From Sulfuricurvum sp. (lineage in GTDB: Bacteria; Campylobacterota; Campylobacteria; Campylobacterales; Sulfurimonadaceae), in the NCBI RefSeq assembly GCF_030691015.1, contig NZ_JAUYFF010000010.1, positions 1 to 64,000 of the forward strand: DNA of 64,000 nt. Direction: 5' to 3'. The notes beneath the pieces were generated by a model. The model saw only the letters and a list, made by a program, of their open reading frames with translations, was not told where the DNA came from and did no database searches. Of this stretch, positions 1-10,299 are shown in pieces. Made by a program: the position numbers and the translations under genes. Each line of letters starts with the position of its first letter. The first letter of the stretch is position 1.

Positions 1-1
1 C

Positions 2-163
2 TTCTCTCTTACCCCTAACTGGATTACCCGTAAATTTGATCTTGACCATCCGAGTGAAGAGACATTCCTTTATGCCGATGTCGCCAGCCGAGGTCAAGTA
101 GGTCAAAGCGATTACCCGTGGGAAAAACTCGATGAACTTGAAAAATTCGAAGCTCTTCGTTAA
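2..163 (+). CDS. C-terminal fragment of a CDS truncated by the window edge; product unknown
   Basis: Open frame from base 2 (FSLTPNWITRKFDLDHPSEETFLYADVASRGQ...FEALR*) ending TAA immediately before the ATG at 164. Confidence 0.6.
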   Translation, partial: FSLTPNWITRKFDLDHPSEETFLYADVASRGQVGQSDYPWEKLDELEKFEALR

Positions 164-1240
164 ATGAAGATACTTATAACTGGTACTGCAGGATTTATAG
201 GAAGTCACTTAGCAGCAAAACTATTAGAACGTGGAGATGAAGTCATCGGTTTAGACAACATTAACGATTACTATGATCAAAATGTAAAATATGGGCGGCT
301 CCAAAGAGGCGGCATCATTGAAACGCTATCTGATGGAAAAGAGATCCCCTATAATGTTTTATTGACAAGTAAACTGCAGCCGAATTATAAATTTATCAAA
401 CTCAACTTGGAAGACAAAGAGGCGATGAACACTCTTTTTGAAACTGAAAAGTTTGATGCAGTATGTAATCTTGCAGCACAAGCCGGAGTACGCTATAGCT
501 TGAGCAATCCCGATGCGTACATTAGCAGTAATATTGTAGGTTTTATGAACCTTTTGGAAGCATGCCGTCACTATAATGTAAATAATTTTTCGTATGCATC
601 AAGTTCATCCGTTTATGGGCTCAATGAAGAGTTACCCTTTTCGACCAACCATAATGTCGATCATCCGATCAGCCTCTATGCAGCCAGTAAAAAGTCCAAT
701 GAGCTTATGGCACACACATACAGTCACCTTTTTGGAATCAGCACCACAGGATTACGATTTTTCACGGTATATGGTCCATGGGGACGTCCTGACATGGCAC
801 TATTTCTCTTTACAAAAGCAGCATTGGAAGGAAATGCTATTGACGTGTTTAATAACGGTGACATGCTGAGAGATTTTACGTATATCGACGATATCGTTGA
901 AGGTGTTATCCGAGTTATCGACAATCCTGCTAAATCTGATCCGTTATGGAACGGTACAACGGGTAATGTTTCAACATCATCAGCACCGTATAAAATCTAT
1001 AACATCGGAAATAATAACCCTGTCAAACTCATGGATTTCATAATAGCAATTGAAAATAAACTTGGTCGTACTATTGAGAAAAACTTTTTACCGCTTCAGG
1101 CCGGAGACGTCCCCGCCACTTATGCGGATGTTACCGATTTAGTCGAAGATTTAGGCTATAAACCCGCAACCCCTATACAACAGGGGATTGATAATTTTAT
1201 CGATTGGTATTTAGATTTTTTTCAAGTGGAGAATAGATAA
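164..1240 (+). CDS. UDP-glucuronate 4-epimerase (CapI/LspL family SDR)
   Basis: [12 protein letters not shown] Rossmann motif, [18 protein letters not shown] active site typical of CapI/LspL epimerases. Confidence 0.85.
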   Translation: MKILITGTAGFIGSHLAAKLLERGDEVIGLDNINDYYDQNVKYGRLQRGGIIETLSDGKEIPYNVLLTSKLQPNYKFIKLNLEDKEAMNTLFETEKFDAVCNLAAQAGVRYSLSNPDAYISSNIVGFMNLLEACRHYNVNNFSYASSSSVYGLNEELPFSTNHNVDHPISLYAASKKSNELMAHTYSHLFGISTTGLRFFTVYGPWGRPDMALFLFTKAALEGNAIDVFNNGDMLRDFTYIDDIVEGVIRVIDNPAKSDPLWNGTTGNVSTSSAPYKIYNIGNNNPVKLMDFIIAIENKLGRTIEKNFLPLQAGDVPATYADVTDLVEDLGYKPATPIQQGIDNFIDWYLDFFQVENR

Positions 1241-2485
1241 ATGAGCAAAATTTGTGTCATCGGTCTTGGCTACGTAGGACTCCCACTAGCCCATGCCTTC
1301 AGTGAAAAATATAAGGTAGTAGGCTTTGATATCGCACAATGGCGTATCGATGAACTTCGAAATGGACATGATCGAACGTTAGAACTTAATGAAGCTCAAG
1401 TTAAACAAGCAATAGCTAACGGTATGGAATTTACACTTGAAATCAATGATATTAAAGATTGCACTATCTATATCGTCACTGTTCCAACCCCCATCGATAA
1501 ACACAAAAAACCCGATCTTACCCCATTGATCAAAGCAAGTGAAACCATCGGAAAAGTTCTTAAAAAAGATGATATCGTTATTTATGAATCGACCGTTTAC
1601 CCCGGAGCAACCGAAGAAGATTGCGTCCCAGTATTAGAGAAGTTTTCGGGGCTAAAATTTAATCAGGACTTTTTTTGTGGATACTCTCCTGAGCGGATCA
1701 ATCCGGGTGACAAAGAACACACCGTTACCAAAATCAAAAAGGTGACAAGCGGAAGCACCCTTGAAATAGGACAAAAAGTCGATGCACTCTACGCCAGTAT
1801 CATCACTGCCGGAACGCATCTTGCTCCAACTATCAAAGTCGCCGAAGCTGCCAAAGTGATCGAAAATTCCCAACGTGATATCAATATTGCGTTTGTAAAC
1901 GAACTTTCCATGATTTTTAGTCGCTTGGGGATTGACACCAATGCTGTACTTGAAGCAGCAGGCACTAAATGGAATTTCTTAAACTTCAAACCGGGTTTAG
2001 TCGGAGGACACTGTATCGGCGTAGATCCATACTATCTAACACACAAAGCTCAAGAAGTAGGCTATAACCCAGAAATTATTCTTGCTGGTCGCAGACTTAA
2101 TGATAATATGGGAATCTATGTAGCCAATCAAGTTATTAAATTAATGATTAAAAAAGGGCATAAAATCGAGGGATCAAAAGTACTGGTTCTCGGAATAACC
2201 TTCAAAGAAAATTGCCCCGATATCCGAAATAGCCGCGTTATCGATGTTATACGTGAACTTCAAGAATTTGGATGCCAAATAGAAGTGAGTGATTATTGGG
2301 CTGACGCCGATGAAGTAGCTCATGAATACGGGTTAACGCTTCAACAAGAGATGAAACCCGATATTTATGATGCAATCATTCTTGCAGTAGCGCATAATGA
2401 CTACAAGAAACTACAACTTAAAAAACCTGATCAGGTTGTATTTGATATTAAATCGATACTTGATCATTCTGACGGTAGATTATAA
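1241..2485 (+). CDS. tviB: UDP-N-acetyl-hexosamine 6-dehydrogenase, TviB/WbpO-like
   Basis: [11 protein letters not shown]-term, [22 protein letters not shown] catalytic Cys motif, [14 protein letters not shown]. Confidence 0.85.
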   Translation: MSKICVIGLGYVGLPLAHAFSEKYKVVGFDIAQWRIDELRNGHDRTLELNEAQVKQAIANGMEFTLEINDIKDCTIYIVTVPTPIDKHKKPDLTPLIKASETIGKVLKKDDIVIYESTVYPGATEEDCVPVLEKFSGLKFNQDFFCGYSPERINPGDKEHTVTKIKKVTSGSTLEIGQKVDALYASIITAGTHLAPTIKVAEAAKVIENSQRDINIAFVNELSMIFSRLGIDTNAVLEAAGTKWNFLNFKPGLVGGHCIGVDPYYLTHKAQEVGYNPEIILAGRRLNDNMGIYVANQVIKLMIKKGHKIEGSKVLVLGITFKENCPDIRNSRVIDVIRELQEFGCQIEVSDYWADADEVAHEYGLTLQQEMKPDIYDAIILAVAHNDYKKLQLKKPDQVVFDIKSILDHSDGRL

Positions 2486-2510
2486 GCAAAATGGAGTATA
2501 TTATTTTTCA

Positions 2511-3539
2511 ATGAATAACAATAAATTAATCTCTATCTGTATACCGGCATACAATCGTCCCTCTGAGCTGTCCAGGCTTCTCAATTCGATTGACGCCAAT
2601 GCTCAGAACATCGAAATTGTCATCACCGAAGACCGATCACCCAAACGTGACGAAATCCGCCGTGAGGTCGAGTATTTCACACAAAATACCGCTTACGACG
2701 TCCGATATTTTGAAAACGAAACTAACCTCGGCTTTGATGGGAACCTTCGAAATTTGGTCGATAAAGCTGCTGGGAAATATATCCTGTTCATGGGGGATGA
2801 TGATATATTTGTCCCTTCGGCACTTGATGACTATATCCGTTTTCTTAGCGCAAACAGTGATAAAAAATACGTACTGCGTTCATATCTGGTTCGGCACGAA
2901 AACGGCCAAATCGAGTATTTCAAATACCTTCCCGAAACAACGGTGCTCAAACCTGATCAGGAAACTGTAGCCTGGCTGTTCAAACGAAGTGTCACGATCT
3001 GCGGATTCACGATCGACAGAGCCGAAGCCCAAAAGTACTCCACTGCCGATCTCGACGGTACGCTGCTCTATCAGGTCTACCTGATGGCGCAAGTGTGTCT
3101 GAAAAACGAATCGATTTACTGCGATATTCCCGTCGTTGAAATGGTTCAAACATTTCGACAGGACGCACCGATGTTCGGAAACTCAGAAGCTGAAAAGTCC
3201 CGATATACTCCCGGATCGGTGAGTGAGGATAATTCCATAAATTTTTCAAAAGCGTATTTTGAAGTGACACAATACCTTGATACACAACATAGTACAAATC
3301 TGACCCGACTGGTGAGGCAAGATCTCTCGAAATACTCTTATCCGTTCCTCTCCATTCAGCGGAAACGAGGCATCAAGCCTTTTTTGCATTATGCTGCCAG
3401 ACTCGAAAACGAGCTAGGATTCGGATGCACCAAATACTTTTATATCTACAAATGGGGTCTTGTCTTTTTAGGAGAATCTTTGTGTGATAAAACTATTAAC
3501 ATTATAAAAAATTTCGTTGGCCATACGCCGAAACTATAA
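2511..3539 (+). CDS. Family 2 glycosyltransferase
   Basis: LISICIPAYNRPSELSRLL, MGDDDIF; ATG 2511 preferred over the track start 2397, which lies inside the upstream gene. Confidence 0.8.
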   Translation: MNNNKLISICIPAYNRPSELSRLLNSIDANAQNIEIVITEDRSPKRDEIRREVEYFTQNTAYDVRYFENETNLGFDGNLRNLVDKAAGKYILFMGDDDIFVPSALDDYIRFLSANSDKKYVLRSYLVRHENGQIEYFKYLPETTVLKPDQETVAWLFKRSVTICGFTIDRAEAQKYSTADLDGTLLYQVYLMAQVCLKNESIYCDIPVVEMVQTFRQDAPMFGNSEAEKSRYTPGSVSEDNSINFSKAYFEVTQYLDTQHSTNLTRLVRQDLSKYSYPFLSIQRKRGIKPFLHYAARLENELGFGCTKYFYIYKWGLVFLGESLCDKTINIIKNFVGHTPKL

Positions 3540-3551
3540 GGGAAGTGTAGA

Positions 3552-4379
3552 ATGCTAAATAAATTATGCCAGTTGAGAAGCAAAATTGTTTATCCGTTAC
3601 GAAGGATAATCAATAGTGATATACAGAAAAATGACCTTGTTGTTGATCTTGGATGTGGTGGTCTTCCAAATCCGAGAGCAAACGTCGCTGTAGACTTTAT
3701 CGATGACGACTTAGAACGAGCAGACAAACTTAAAATAGACCGCCCATTCGTTTGGGCATCCATAGATAAATTGCCTTTTAAAGAAAAGGCCTTCGATTAT
3801 TCCATCCTGTCTCATGTACTGGAACATTTGGAAAACCCTAAAGAAGCGTTAGATGAAATTCAAAGAATCGCAAAAGCTGGATATATTGAAACGCCCAATG
3901 CTTTTTATGAATACACCATCAGCCATACCTATCACATTTCAAGAGTAACCGTTATGGACGGCGTTCTCAACATCAGTTTCAAACCTAAATGGGATGACAC
4001 CTATCCGTATCCTGACGTTGCTAAAGATGCCGTCAGATTGTTCCACCACATAACAAAATTGGATGTCAACACTCTCTTAACCCGATACAAGTGGAAAGAT
4101 AAAATTGACTATCAGATCAACGGCATCCCATTCATCAAAGACGATTCATTGATGAGCACCGATGTAGACCCACGATCAGCGATTAAAAAGTTCTTGATCA
4201 AACTGATCTATGCCTACCATAAGCTATGGCTCAAACCTGTAAATCTTAAAGATATACTCGTTTGCCCGAAATGTCACGGGGAGTTAATATTCGAAGAGCA
4301 ACAGTGTGAATGTAAAGAATGCAAGTCTGTATATGAACAGTATAAAGGCCATTTTGATTTCAGAGTTATAGGACTATAA
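3552..4379 (+). CDS. Class I SAM methyltransferase with C-terminal Trm112-like zinc ribbon
   Basis: VVDLGCGGLPNPRA, LSHVLEHLENP; C-terminal ILVCPKCHGEL...CECKEC. Confidence 0.75.
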   Translation: MLNKLCQLRSKIVYPLRRIINSDIQKNDLVVDLGCGGLPNPRANVAVDFIDDDLERADKLKIDRPFVWASIDKLPFKEKAFDYSILSHVLEHLENPKEALDEIQRIAKAGYIETPNAFYEYTISHTYHISRVTVMDGVLNISFKPKWDDTYPYPDVAKDAVRLFHHITKLDVNTLLTRYKWKDKIDYQINGIPFIKDDSLMSTDVDPRSAIKKFLIKLIYAYHKLWLKPVNLKDILVCPKCHGELIFEEQQCECKECKSVYEQYKGHFDFRVIGL

Positions 4380-4380
4380 A

Positions 4381-5079
4381 ATGAAAAAAAGATTAATTAA
4401 CTTGCTTTTGAAGCTTGCAGGAATTATCAAAAAGAACAAAACCTACAATGAGGGTTTTGATACAGGCAAACTGTTTGTCAATCTAGGCTGCGGTATGCAT
4501 TGTGTCAAAGGCTGGCTTAATATCGACGGTTCATTGACTTCCCTGCTCGGTACGAAAAACGAATTTTTCAACAAGCTACTTTACAAACTGGCCGGTTCTT
4601 CCCAATACTATTCCTTTAATACATTCAATGACGTCATCGTCACGAAAAAACTGTCCTGGTACAATCTAGTTGATGGGATTCCGCTAAAAAGCGACTCTGC
4701 GGACGTTGTTTTCACTAGCCATTTTCTAGAACACCTCAGTAAAACAAACGGCTATCGTTTCCTCGAAGAATCGTATCGCGTTCTAAAACAAAATGGTCTG
4801 ATTCGTATTGCGGTTCCCGACCTCGAAATCGCTATTCAAAAATTCAACAACGGCGAAATCGACCAAACCCAGGATCTATTTTTTTATACGAGCGAAGATT
4901 GTGATTTTTCTGCCCACAAATACAATTACACATTCGATACTTTAAAAGAAAAACTGGAAAAAATCGGATTTAAAGACGTTATCAAGCGCACATATCAAGA
5001 AGGCGAATGTCCTGATATCGATTACCTTGACGTTTATCCGGATCATTCACTATACGTAGAAGCAAAAAAATTAGTATAA
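4381..5079 (+). CDS. Class I SAM-dependent methyltransferase
   Basis: FVNLGCGMHCVKGWLNID, FTSHFLEHLSKTNGYRFLEESYRVLKQNG. Confidence 0.75.
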   Translation: MKKRLINLLLKLAGIIKKNKTYNEGFDTGKLFVNLGCGMHCVKGWLNIDGSLTSLLGTKNEFFNKLLYKLAGSSQYYSFNTFNDVIVTKKLSWYNLVDGIPLKSDSADVVFTSHFLEHLSKTNGYRFLEESYRVLKQNGLIRIAVPDLEIAIQKFNNGEIDQTQDLFFYTSEDCDFSAHKYNYTFDTLKEKLEKIGFKDVIKRTYQEGECPDIDYLDVYPDHSLYVEAKKLV

Positions 5080-5102
5080 AATTCAAACTTGAGGTCAACA
5101 CT

Positions 5103-6005
5103 ATGAAAATGTACGATGTTTTAAAAAGGTTTATAAAACAAAACGAACCACTTTATTCAACCTATCAATCGATACGGTATCCTAAAGCCGCAAGTATTAA
5201 AAATCTCTTTCGAAAAGTCAATAAGAAAATTTCATCCGAGCATCTAAGCGGTTTTTTCTTTGACGGACAAAACAGTTGGGTCAGAGTTTATGACAATTTG
5301 GAATTTTTATACGTAGAAAGCCAACTCGGCGGATTGTTAGGATTGGAAAGAAAAAGTGGTTTTGAAACGACAGAAATTGATTTTTTGAAAAAAAACTTTC
5401 GCGATGGCGGTCTATTAATTGACATAGGGGCAAATTTCGGTTTATACAGTGTTTTTACAGGTAAAAAATTCCCAAATTCCCAAATTCATTCGTTTGAGCC
5501 TGTCCCTGATACATTCAAAATATTATCACAAAACATTGAACATAACGGATGCAATAACGTAAAAATCAACAACCTCGGCCTATCGTATAAAAAAGATACT
5601 TTAAAATTCACGAACGATCAATATGCCGGAAATCATATTATTTTCGACAGTGAACGGGATGATTTGGTCTCCATTGATGTCACGACGCTAGATGGGTATG
5701 CCGAAGAGAATCATCTGTCAAAAATTAACTTTATCAAATGTGACGTCGAAGGTGCTGAACTTTTTGTCCTTCAGGGTGCAAAGAATATTATAGAACGGGA
5801 TCACCCGTTAATATTGATCGAAATTTATGACGGCTGGACACAAAGGTTCAATTATTCAGCTCAAGACGTAATCGATTATTTAACGAATTTCGGTTACAGC
5901 GTAAAAGTCATCAACGCTCAAACCAAAGTTATAGAAAATTATTCCAAAGGCTCTTCAAACGGAACCGATTTTATTTTCTTCTACGGCGAGACTATAGCGC
6001 TTTGA
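5103..6005 (+). CDS. FkbM family methyltransferase
   Basis: LLIDIGANFGLYSVF, HSFEPVPDTFKIL, NFIKCDVEGAEL. Confidence 0.85.
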   Translation: MKMYDVLKRFIKQNEPLYSTYQSIRYPKAASIKNLFRKVNKKISSEHLSGFFFDGQNSWVRVYDNLEFLYVESQLGGLLGLERKSGFETTEIDFLKKNFRDGGLLIDIGANFGLYSVFTGKKFPNSQIHSFEPVPDTFKILSQNIEHNGCNNVKINNLGLSYKKDTLKFTNDQYAGNHIIFDSERDDLVSIDVTTLDGYAEENHLSKINFIKCDVEGAELFVLQGAKNIIERDHPLILIEIYDGWTQRFNYSAQDVIDYLTNFGYSVKVINAQTKVIENYSKGSSNGTDFIFFYGETIAL

Positions 6006-7270
6006 ATTTATCGAATCTTTTAAAAGCTGAATTTATCTTTACTATTTTCGGACAAATGATTCCGATGATAGGTTCAGTCATTATTTTAAAGCAGCTCGCT
6101 GTTTATTTGAACAGTTCCGACTACGGTTTGTATGCTTTAATAACTTCTATCATCGCATTGTTGATGGTATTTCCTTTCGGATCTTTATTGCAAGGTATCT
6201 CTAGATACATTCCGATATATGCACAACGCCGTTCTTTACCGCTATTTTTATCAAAAGTTTTTTTTCATTACTCCATTATCGCATTACTAGTACTATTAAT
6301 CGCATCAATTATTTACTTATTTTTCACCTCTTTGAATTTTTCGCTGTTTATTACCATGGCTCTTTTTTCAACAACAACGATTCTAAAATCATTTTTTCTT
6401 GCTGTCAATAATTCTCAACGAGAACGCAAAAGTATTTTCATGGCGAATATCAATGAATACGCAATTAAAATACTTATACTATTCATCATTTATACTTATT
6501 TTAATTTGGAGGTAAAATCAGTTTTACAGATTTTTATCCTATCTGAAGTCTTATCAATTATAATATTATATATTTTTGGGAATCAGAAAATTAATTTACA
6601 ACTCACATTTGATAAAAAAGATAAAATCATTTTTCTGAAGGTTTTAAATTTTTCTTCGCCGTTGATTTTTTTCGCTCTTTTGGGATGGTTACGTGATATG
6701 TCGGGACGATGGTATATCCATCATTTTATGAGTCTTGAACAAGTTGGTATTTTTACCATGTTGGTCTCTATTTCTATGATTATACCTGCCGGACTTCAAG
6801 GTATTATAGGAGCTTATATTATTCCGATCATTTATGAGAAAAATAGCCTTGATGTAAATTATACAAAAAATATTTTAGTAAAAATCATACTTTCCTATGC
6901 GACAGTTATATTTTTATTTTTTATTGTTTTGTTTTTTTATCACAGCGAAATTGTTCATATTGTATCAGACACCAAATATGCATATTATTCATGGATGCTT
7001 CCTTGGCTCTTTTTAGCTTATGGAATCTATTCGGCAAGTATAATGTCTACCTATGAAATTTATGCACACAAAGAAGTTAAAAAACTTTTTTTACCTTTTT
7101 TCTTATCCGGAATTTTTGCTTTGGGAATGGGGTATATATTGATTTTAAACTTCGGTATTAACGGTGCCCTATACAATTTTATAGGCACCTATATCATTTT
7201 TTCGGTTGCAACGTTTTTTACGGCAATTAAATACAATCTATCAAAACAACACAAATTAGGAGTGGCATAA
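6002..7270 (+). CDS. wzx: Polysaccharide flippase (Wzx-like, MATE/PST family)
   Basis: 422 aa multi-TM protein, AT-rich, TTG start overlapping the upstream stop; position in O-antigen cluster. Confidence 0.75.
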   Translation: MNLSNLLKAEFIFTIFGQMIPMIGSVIILKQLAVYLNSSDYGLYALITSIIALLMVFPFGSLLQGISRYIPIYAQRRSLPLFLSKVFFHYSIIALLVLLIASIIYLFFTSLNFSLFITMALFSTTTILKSFFLAVNNSQRERKSIFMANINEYAIKILILFIIYTYFNLEVKSVLQIFILSEVLSIIILYIFGNQKINLQLTFDKKDKIIFLKVLNFSSPLIFFALLGWLRDMSGRWYIHHFMSLEQVGIFTMLVSISMIIPAGLQGIIGAYIIPIIYEKNSLDVNYTKNILVKIILSYATVIFLFFIVLFFYHSEIVHIVSDTKYAYYSWMLPWLFLAYGIYSASIMSTYEIYAHKEVKKLFLPFFLSGIFALGMGYILILNFGINGALYNFIGTYIIFSVATFFTAIKYNLSKQHKLGVA

Positions 7271-9045
7271 TGGCAATTTTAGGAATTTCTTTTTCACATG
7301 ACGGATCAATTGCTGTTTTGGATGATTCTGGAAAACTTCTGTTTGCTATAGGTGAAGAGCGGCTGAATCGTATTAAATCCTACATCGGGTTTCCGTTTAT
7401 GGGATTAGCCTACGTTATCGAAAATAAAATAGTTGATCCAAAAGAGATTACGGATGTCGTTGTTCCGCTTGAGCAATTTAACCATAAAGCAAAAGAAACC
7501 ATTGCATTTTGTTTAACAGAAAATAAAACCTATTATGATTTGCAAAACGATCCAAAGCCACAAAACTTTTTTATTGACGATACTACATATCTAAATATTT
7601 CGAATGATATAGAAATGAAAAATTATATTATTCACAAAATCAGTTCTCTTCTTGAACAATATGCTATTAACGCCAAAATTTCTTTTGTTGATCATCATCT
7701 GGCTCATACCGCCTGTGCGTACTACAGTTCAGGAAAAAAGCGTGCACTTGCAATAACGATGGACGGTGAAGGCGATGGGAAATCAGCAACCGTAAATATC
7801 TGCGATAACGGAAAAATCGAAACAATCAGTTCAACTGATATTTATAATTCTGCAGGCTATCTTTATTCTGCCGTAACGGTAAAATGCGGTTTTAAAATGA
7901 GTCGACATGAAGGAAAAATCACCGGTCTTGCCGCTTACGGAAATTACCAGTCAACTCAAGATTGCTTTGAAAAACACGTAACAGTTGAAGAGGGAAAACT
8001 CAAATTTAACAATCAACGTGCATATTCCTTGAAAAATAGAATATTTGCTAAAGTTCTTAACGTGTTCGGATATGATTATAAAATCGGCGGAAGAGAAATT
8101 ATAGAACGGTGCGGAAAGCTATCGAATGAAGATTTATCAGCAGCAGTACAACATCTTCTGGAAAATAAAATCAGTGAAATCACATCCTACTGGGTCAACA
8201 AAACTGCTATCTATGACGTCGTAGTCGCAGGTGGAGTCTTTGCCAACGTTAAATTTAACCAGCGCATTTCTGAAATAGCCAAGGTTGAAACCCTCTACGT
8301 TTTCCCGGACATGGGTGATGGCGGCAACGCTTACGGTGCCGCTGCTTACCTTTACTATCAACGCCATCCCTTTGTCCCTGCTAAAACGCAATTCAGCAAT
8401 GTTTACTTTGGTCCCGAATTTGACAATGAATATATCCGCGCGATGCTCGAAAAGCATGAGACAGAAGTAGAATATAAATTATCCGATTCCGTGGCACAGG
8501 AAACAGCAACTCTGCTCGCTAATAATAAAATTGTCGGTTGGTTCCAAGGACGAATGGAGTATGGTCCTCGAGCATTGGGAAATCGAAGTATCATAGCCAG
8601 TCCGGTTGATCAGACCATTAATAAATGGCTTAATGATAGGATGAAACGAACAGAGTTTATGCCCTTCGCCCCGAGTTGTCTTAATGAATATGCTGATGAA
8701 CTGTTTGAAATTACGAAAGAATCTTTCAAATTTCCTGCAAACTTTATGACCATAACCTTTAATATGAAAGATGAATGGGCAAAAAAAGCTCCGGCAGTTG
8801 CCCATGTCGATCAAACAGCACGGCCTCAATTGGTCACGAAAGAAGCCAATCCGAAGTATCACGCGCTCCTAAGCGAATACAATGCACTTACAGGTTTACC
8901 TTTGTTTATTAACACCAGCTTCAATATTCACGAAGAACCTATTGTTTGCAAGCCCGAAGAAGGGCTTTATTCATTACTCCATGGAGTTATCGATTATTTC
9001 GTCTGTGGAGATTACATATGTAAACTCAAAGAAGAACTTCACTAA
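7270..9045 (+). CDS. Carbamoyltransferase (NodU/CmcH family), copy 1
   Basis: ILGISFSHDGSIAVL, DHHLAHTACAYYSSG, TMDGEGDG, GGVFANVKFNQR, GRMEYGPRALGNRSI, INTSFNIHEEPIV. Confidence 0.9.
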   Translation: MAILGISFSHDGSIAVLDDSGKLLFAIGEERLNRIKSYIGFPFMGLAYVIENKIVDPKEITDVVVPLEQFNHKAKETIAFCLTENKTYYDLQNDPKPQNFFIDDTTYLNISNDIEMKNYIIHKISSLLEQYAINAKISFVDHHLAHTACAYYSSGKKRALAITMDGEGDGKSATVNICDNGKIETISSTDIYNSAGYLYSAVTVKCGFKMSRHEGKITGLAAYGNYQSTQDCFEKHVTVEEGKLKFNNQRAYSLKNRIFAKVLNVFGYDYKIGGREIIERCGKLSNEDLSAAVQHLLENKISEITSYWVNKTAIYDVVVAGGVFANVKFNQRISEIAKVETLYVFPDMGDGGNAYGAAAYLYYQRHPFVPAKTQFSNVYFGPEFDNEYIRAMLEKHETEVEYKLSDSVAQETATLLANNKIVGWFQGRMEYGPRALGNRSIIASPVDQTINKWLNDRMKRTEFMPFAPSCLNEYADELFEITKESFKFPANFMTITFNMKDEWAKKAPAVAHVDQTARPQLVTKEANPKYHALLSEYNALTGLPLFINTSFNIHEEPIVCKPEEGLYSLLHGVIDYFVCGDYICKLKEELH

Positions 9046-10233
9046 ATGATACGAAACATAAAAAGTGCTCTTAAAAAGAACAAATGTTTATACGATCTCA
9101 ATGCATTTATCAAATGCAAAGTTCTCAAAAAAGAGTACAAGAAAGTTAGTACCTATTATAAAACCAAAGAACAAGCTTACTCCCTAAAAGCATTATTGGT
9201 ACAAAAGGGATTTACACAAAGTTGGGCTGAGGGGCTAAAGGGGAAAAAACTTGTTGTCTATTACATCGGCGCTAGTGAAGCGCAGGATAAAACCGGCTTT
9301 CTTCAGGCCTTAGTCAAATTTGCCGATGTGACTTGCTTTTATAAAGAAGATGGCAGTTACGGACAATATGAAAACAAACATTACAACGGTATTTTAGGAG
9401 AGACGCTCAATACTCGTAAAGTGATCGAAGAGATCGAGAACCTCATCAGCAACAATCGAAAACCCGATTTAATCTTTATGCAAGCATGGGGGCATAGTTT
9501 TGAACTCGATCCCCTGATCGAGTTCAAACAACGCCATTCCCTCAAATTTATTAATATAGGGCTTGACGAGCGACTCAATTATTGGGTCAAAACCCCGAAT
9601 GAACGCCAATACAATCTTGGTATTTCGGGATTAATTCCACTAGTCGATCTGATGCTCGTTGCCAACCCTGAAACAGCGGATTGGTATCTCAAGGAAAATA
9701 CTCCGGCATTGTGGTTTTCGATGGCCAGTTCTCTTGATTTCTATCACCCCATCCCTTCTGTGACCAAAAAATACGATGTCGGTTTTATAGGAAATAAATA
9801 CGGGTACCGTGAAGAGTTGGTAATGAGCCTTATAAAAGCGGGTATCCGTGTCGAGGCGAGAGGAAGCGGTTGGGAGGGCGGCACTATCCCTTTTGAAGAA
9901 AACAACCTCTTTTTCAATGAATGCAAAATTGTTCTTGGAATCGGAACCGTCGGACACTGTAAGGATTTCTACACTCAAAAATTACGGGATTTCGATGCCC
10001 CTTTGAGCGGTGCAGCGTATGTAACTCATAATAATCCGGATCTTCTGCAATTGTATACGCCGGATGAGATTATAGTGTGTGATACCATAGACGATTTTAT
10101 CCGAAATATTAAAGAATTGTTGCAAAACGATGCTAAACGGATCGCTTTGGCTCAAAAAGGATTTGAAAAAGCAAAAGATCAGCACACCTATGAAAAAAGA
10201 CTTTCGGATCTATTGACTTTTTTAGGAGTATAA
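9046..10233 (+). CDS. CgeB-like glycosyltransferase
   Basis: DVGFIGNKYGYREELV, C-terminal HNNPDLLQLYTPDEIIVCDTIDD typical of CgeB/YkvP-type GTs. Confidence 0.65.
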   Translation: MIRNIKSALKKNKCLYDLNAFIKCKVLKKEYKKVSTYYKTKEQAYSLKALLVQKGFTQSWAEGLKGKKLVVYYIGASEAQDKTGFLQALVKFADVTCFYKEDGSYGQYENKHYNGILGETLNTRKVIEEIENLISNNRKPDLIFMQAWGHSFELDPLIEFKQRHSLKFINIGLDERLNYWVKTPNERQYNLGISGLIPLVDLMLVANPETADWYLKENTPALWFSMASSLDFYHPIPSVTKKYDVGFIGNKYGYREELVMSLIKAGIRVEARGSGWEGGTIPFEENNLFFNECKIVLGIGTVGHCKDFYTQKLRDFDAPLSGAAYVTHNNPDLLQLYTPDEIIVCDTIDDFIRNIKELLQNDAKRIALAQKGFEKAKDQHTYEKRLSDLLTFLGV

Positions 10234-10299
10234 AATGGACACGCATACAATCAAGGCAGATACTATTATACATTTCCCCATCCGACAAGGTAGCCGTTT

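Noticed and set aside
2397-2510. 5' extension of the GT2 ORF into the tviB-like gene
   Set aside because: Canonical GT2 start (KLISICIPAYNRP) follows the ATG at 2511; the upstream 38 codons read through the dehydrogenase in another frame
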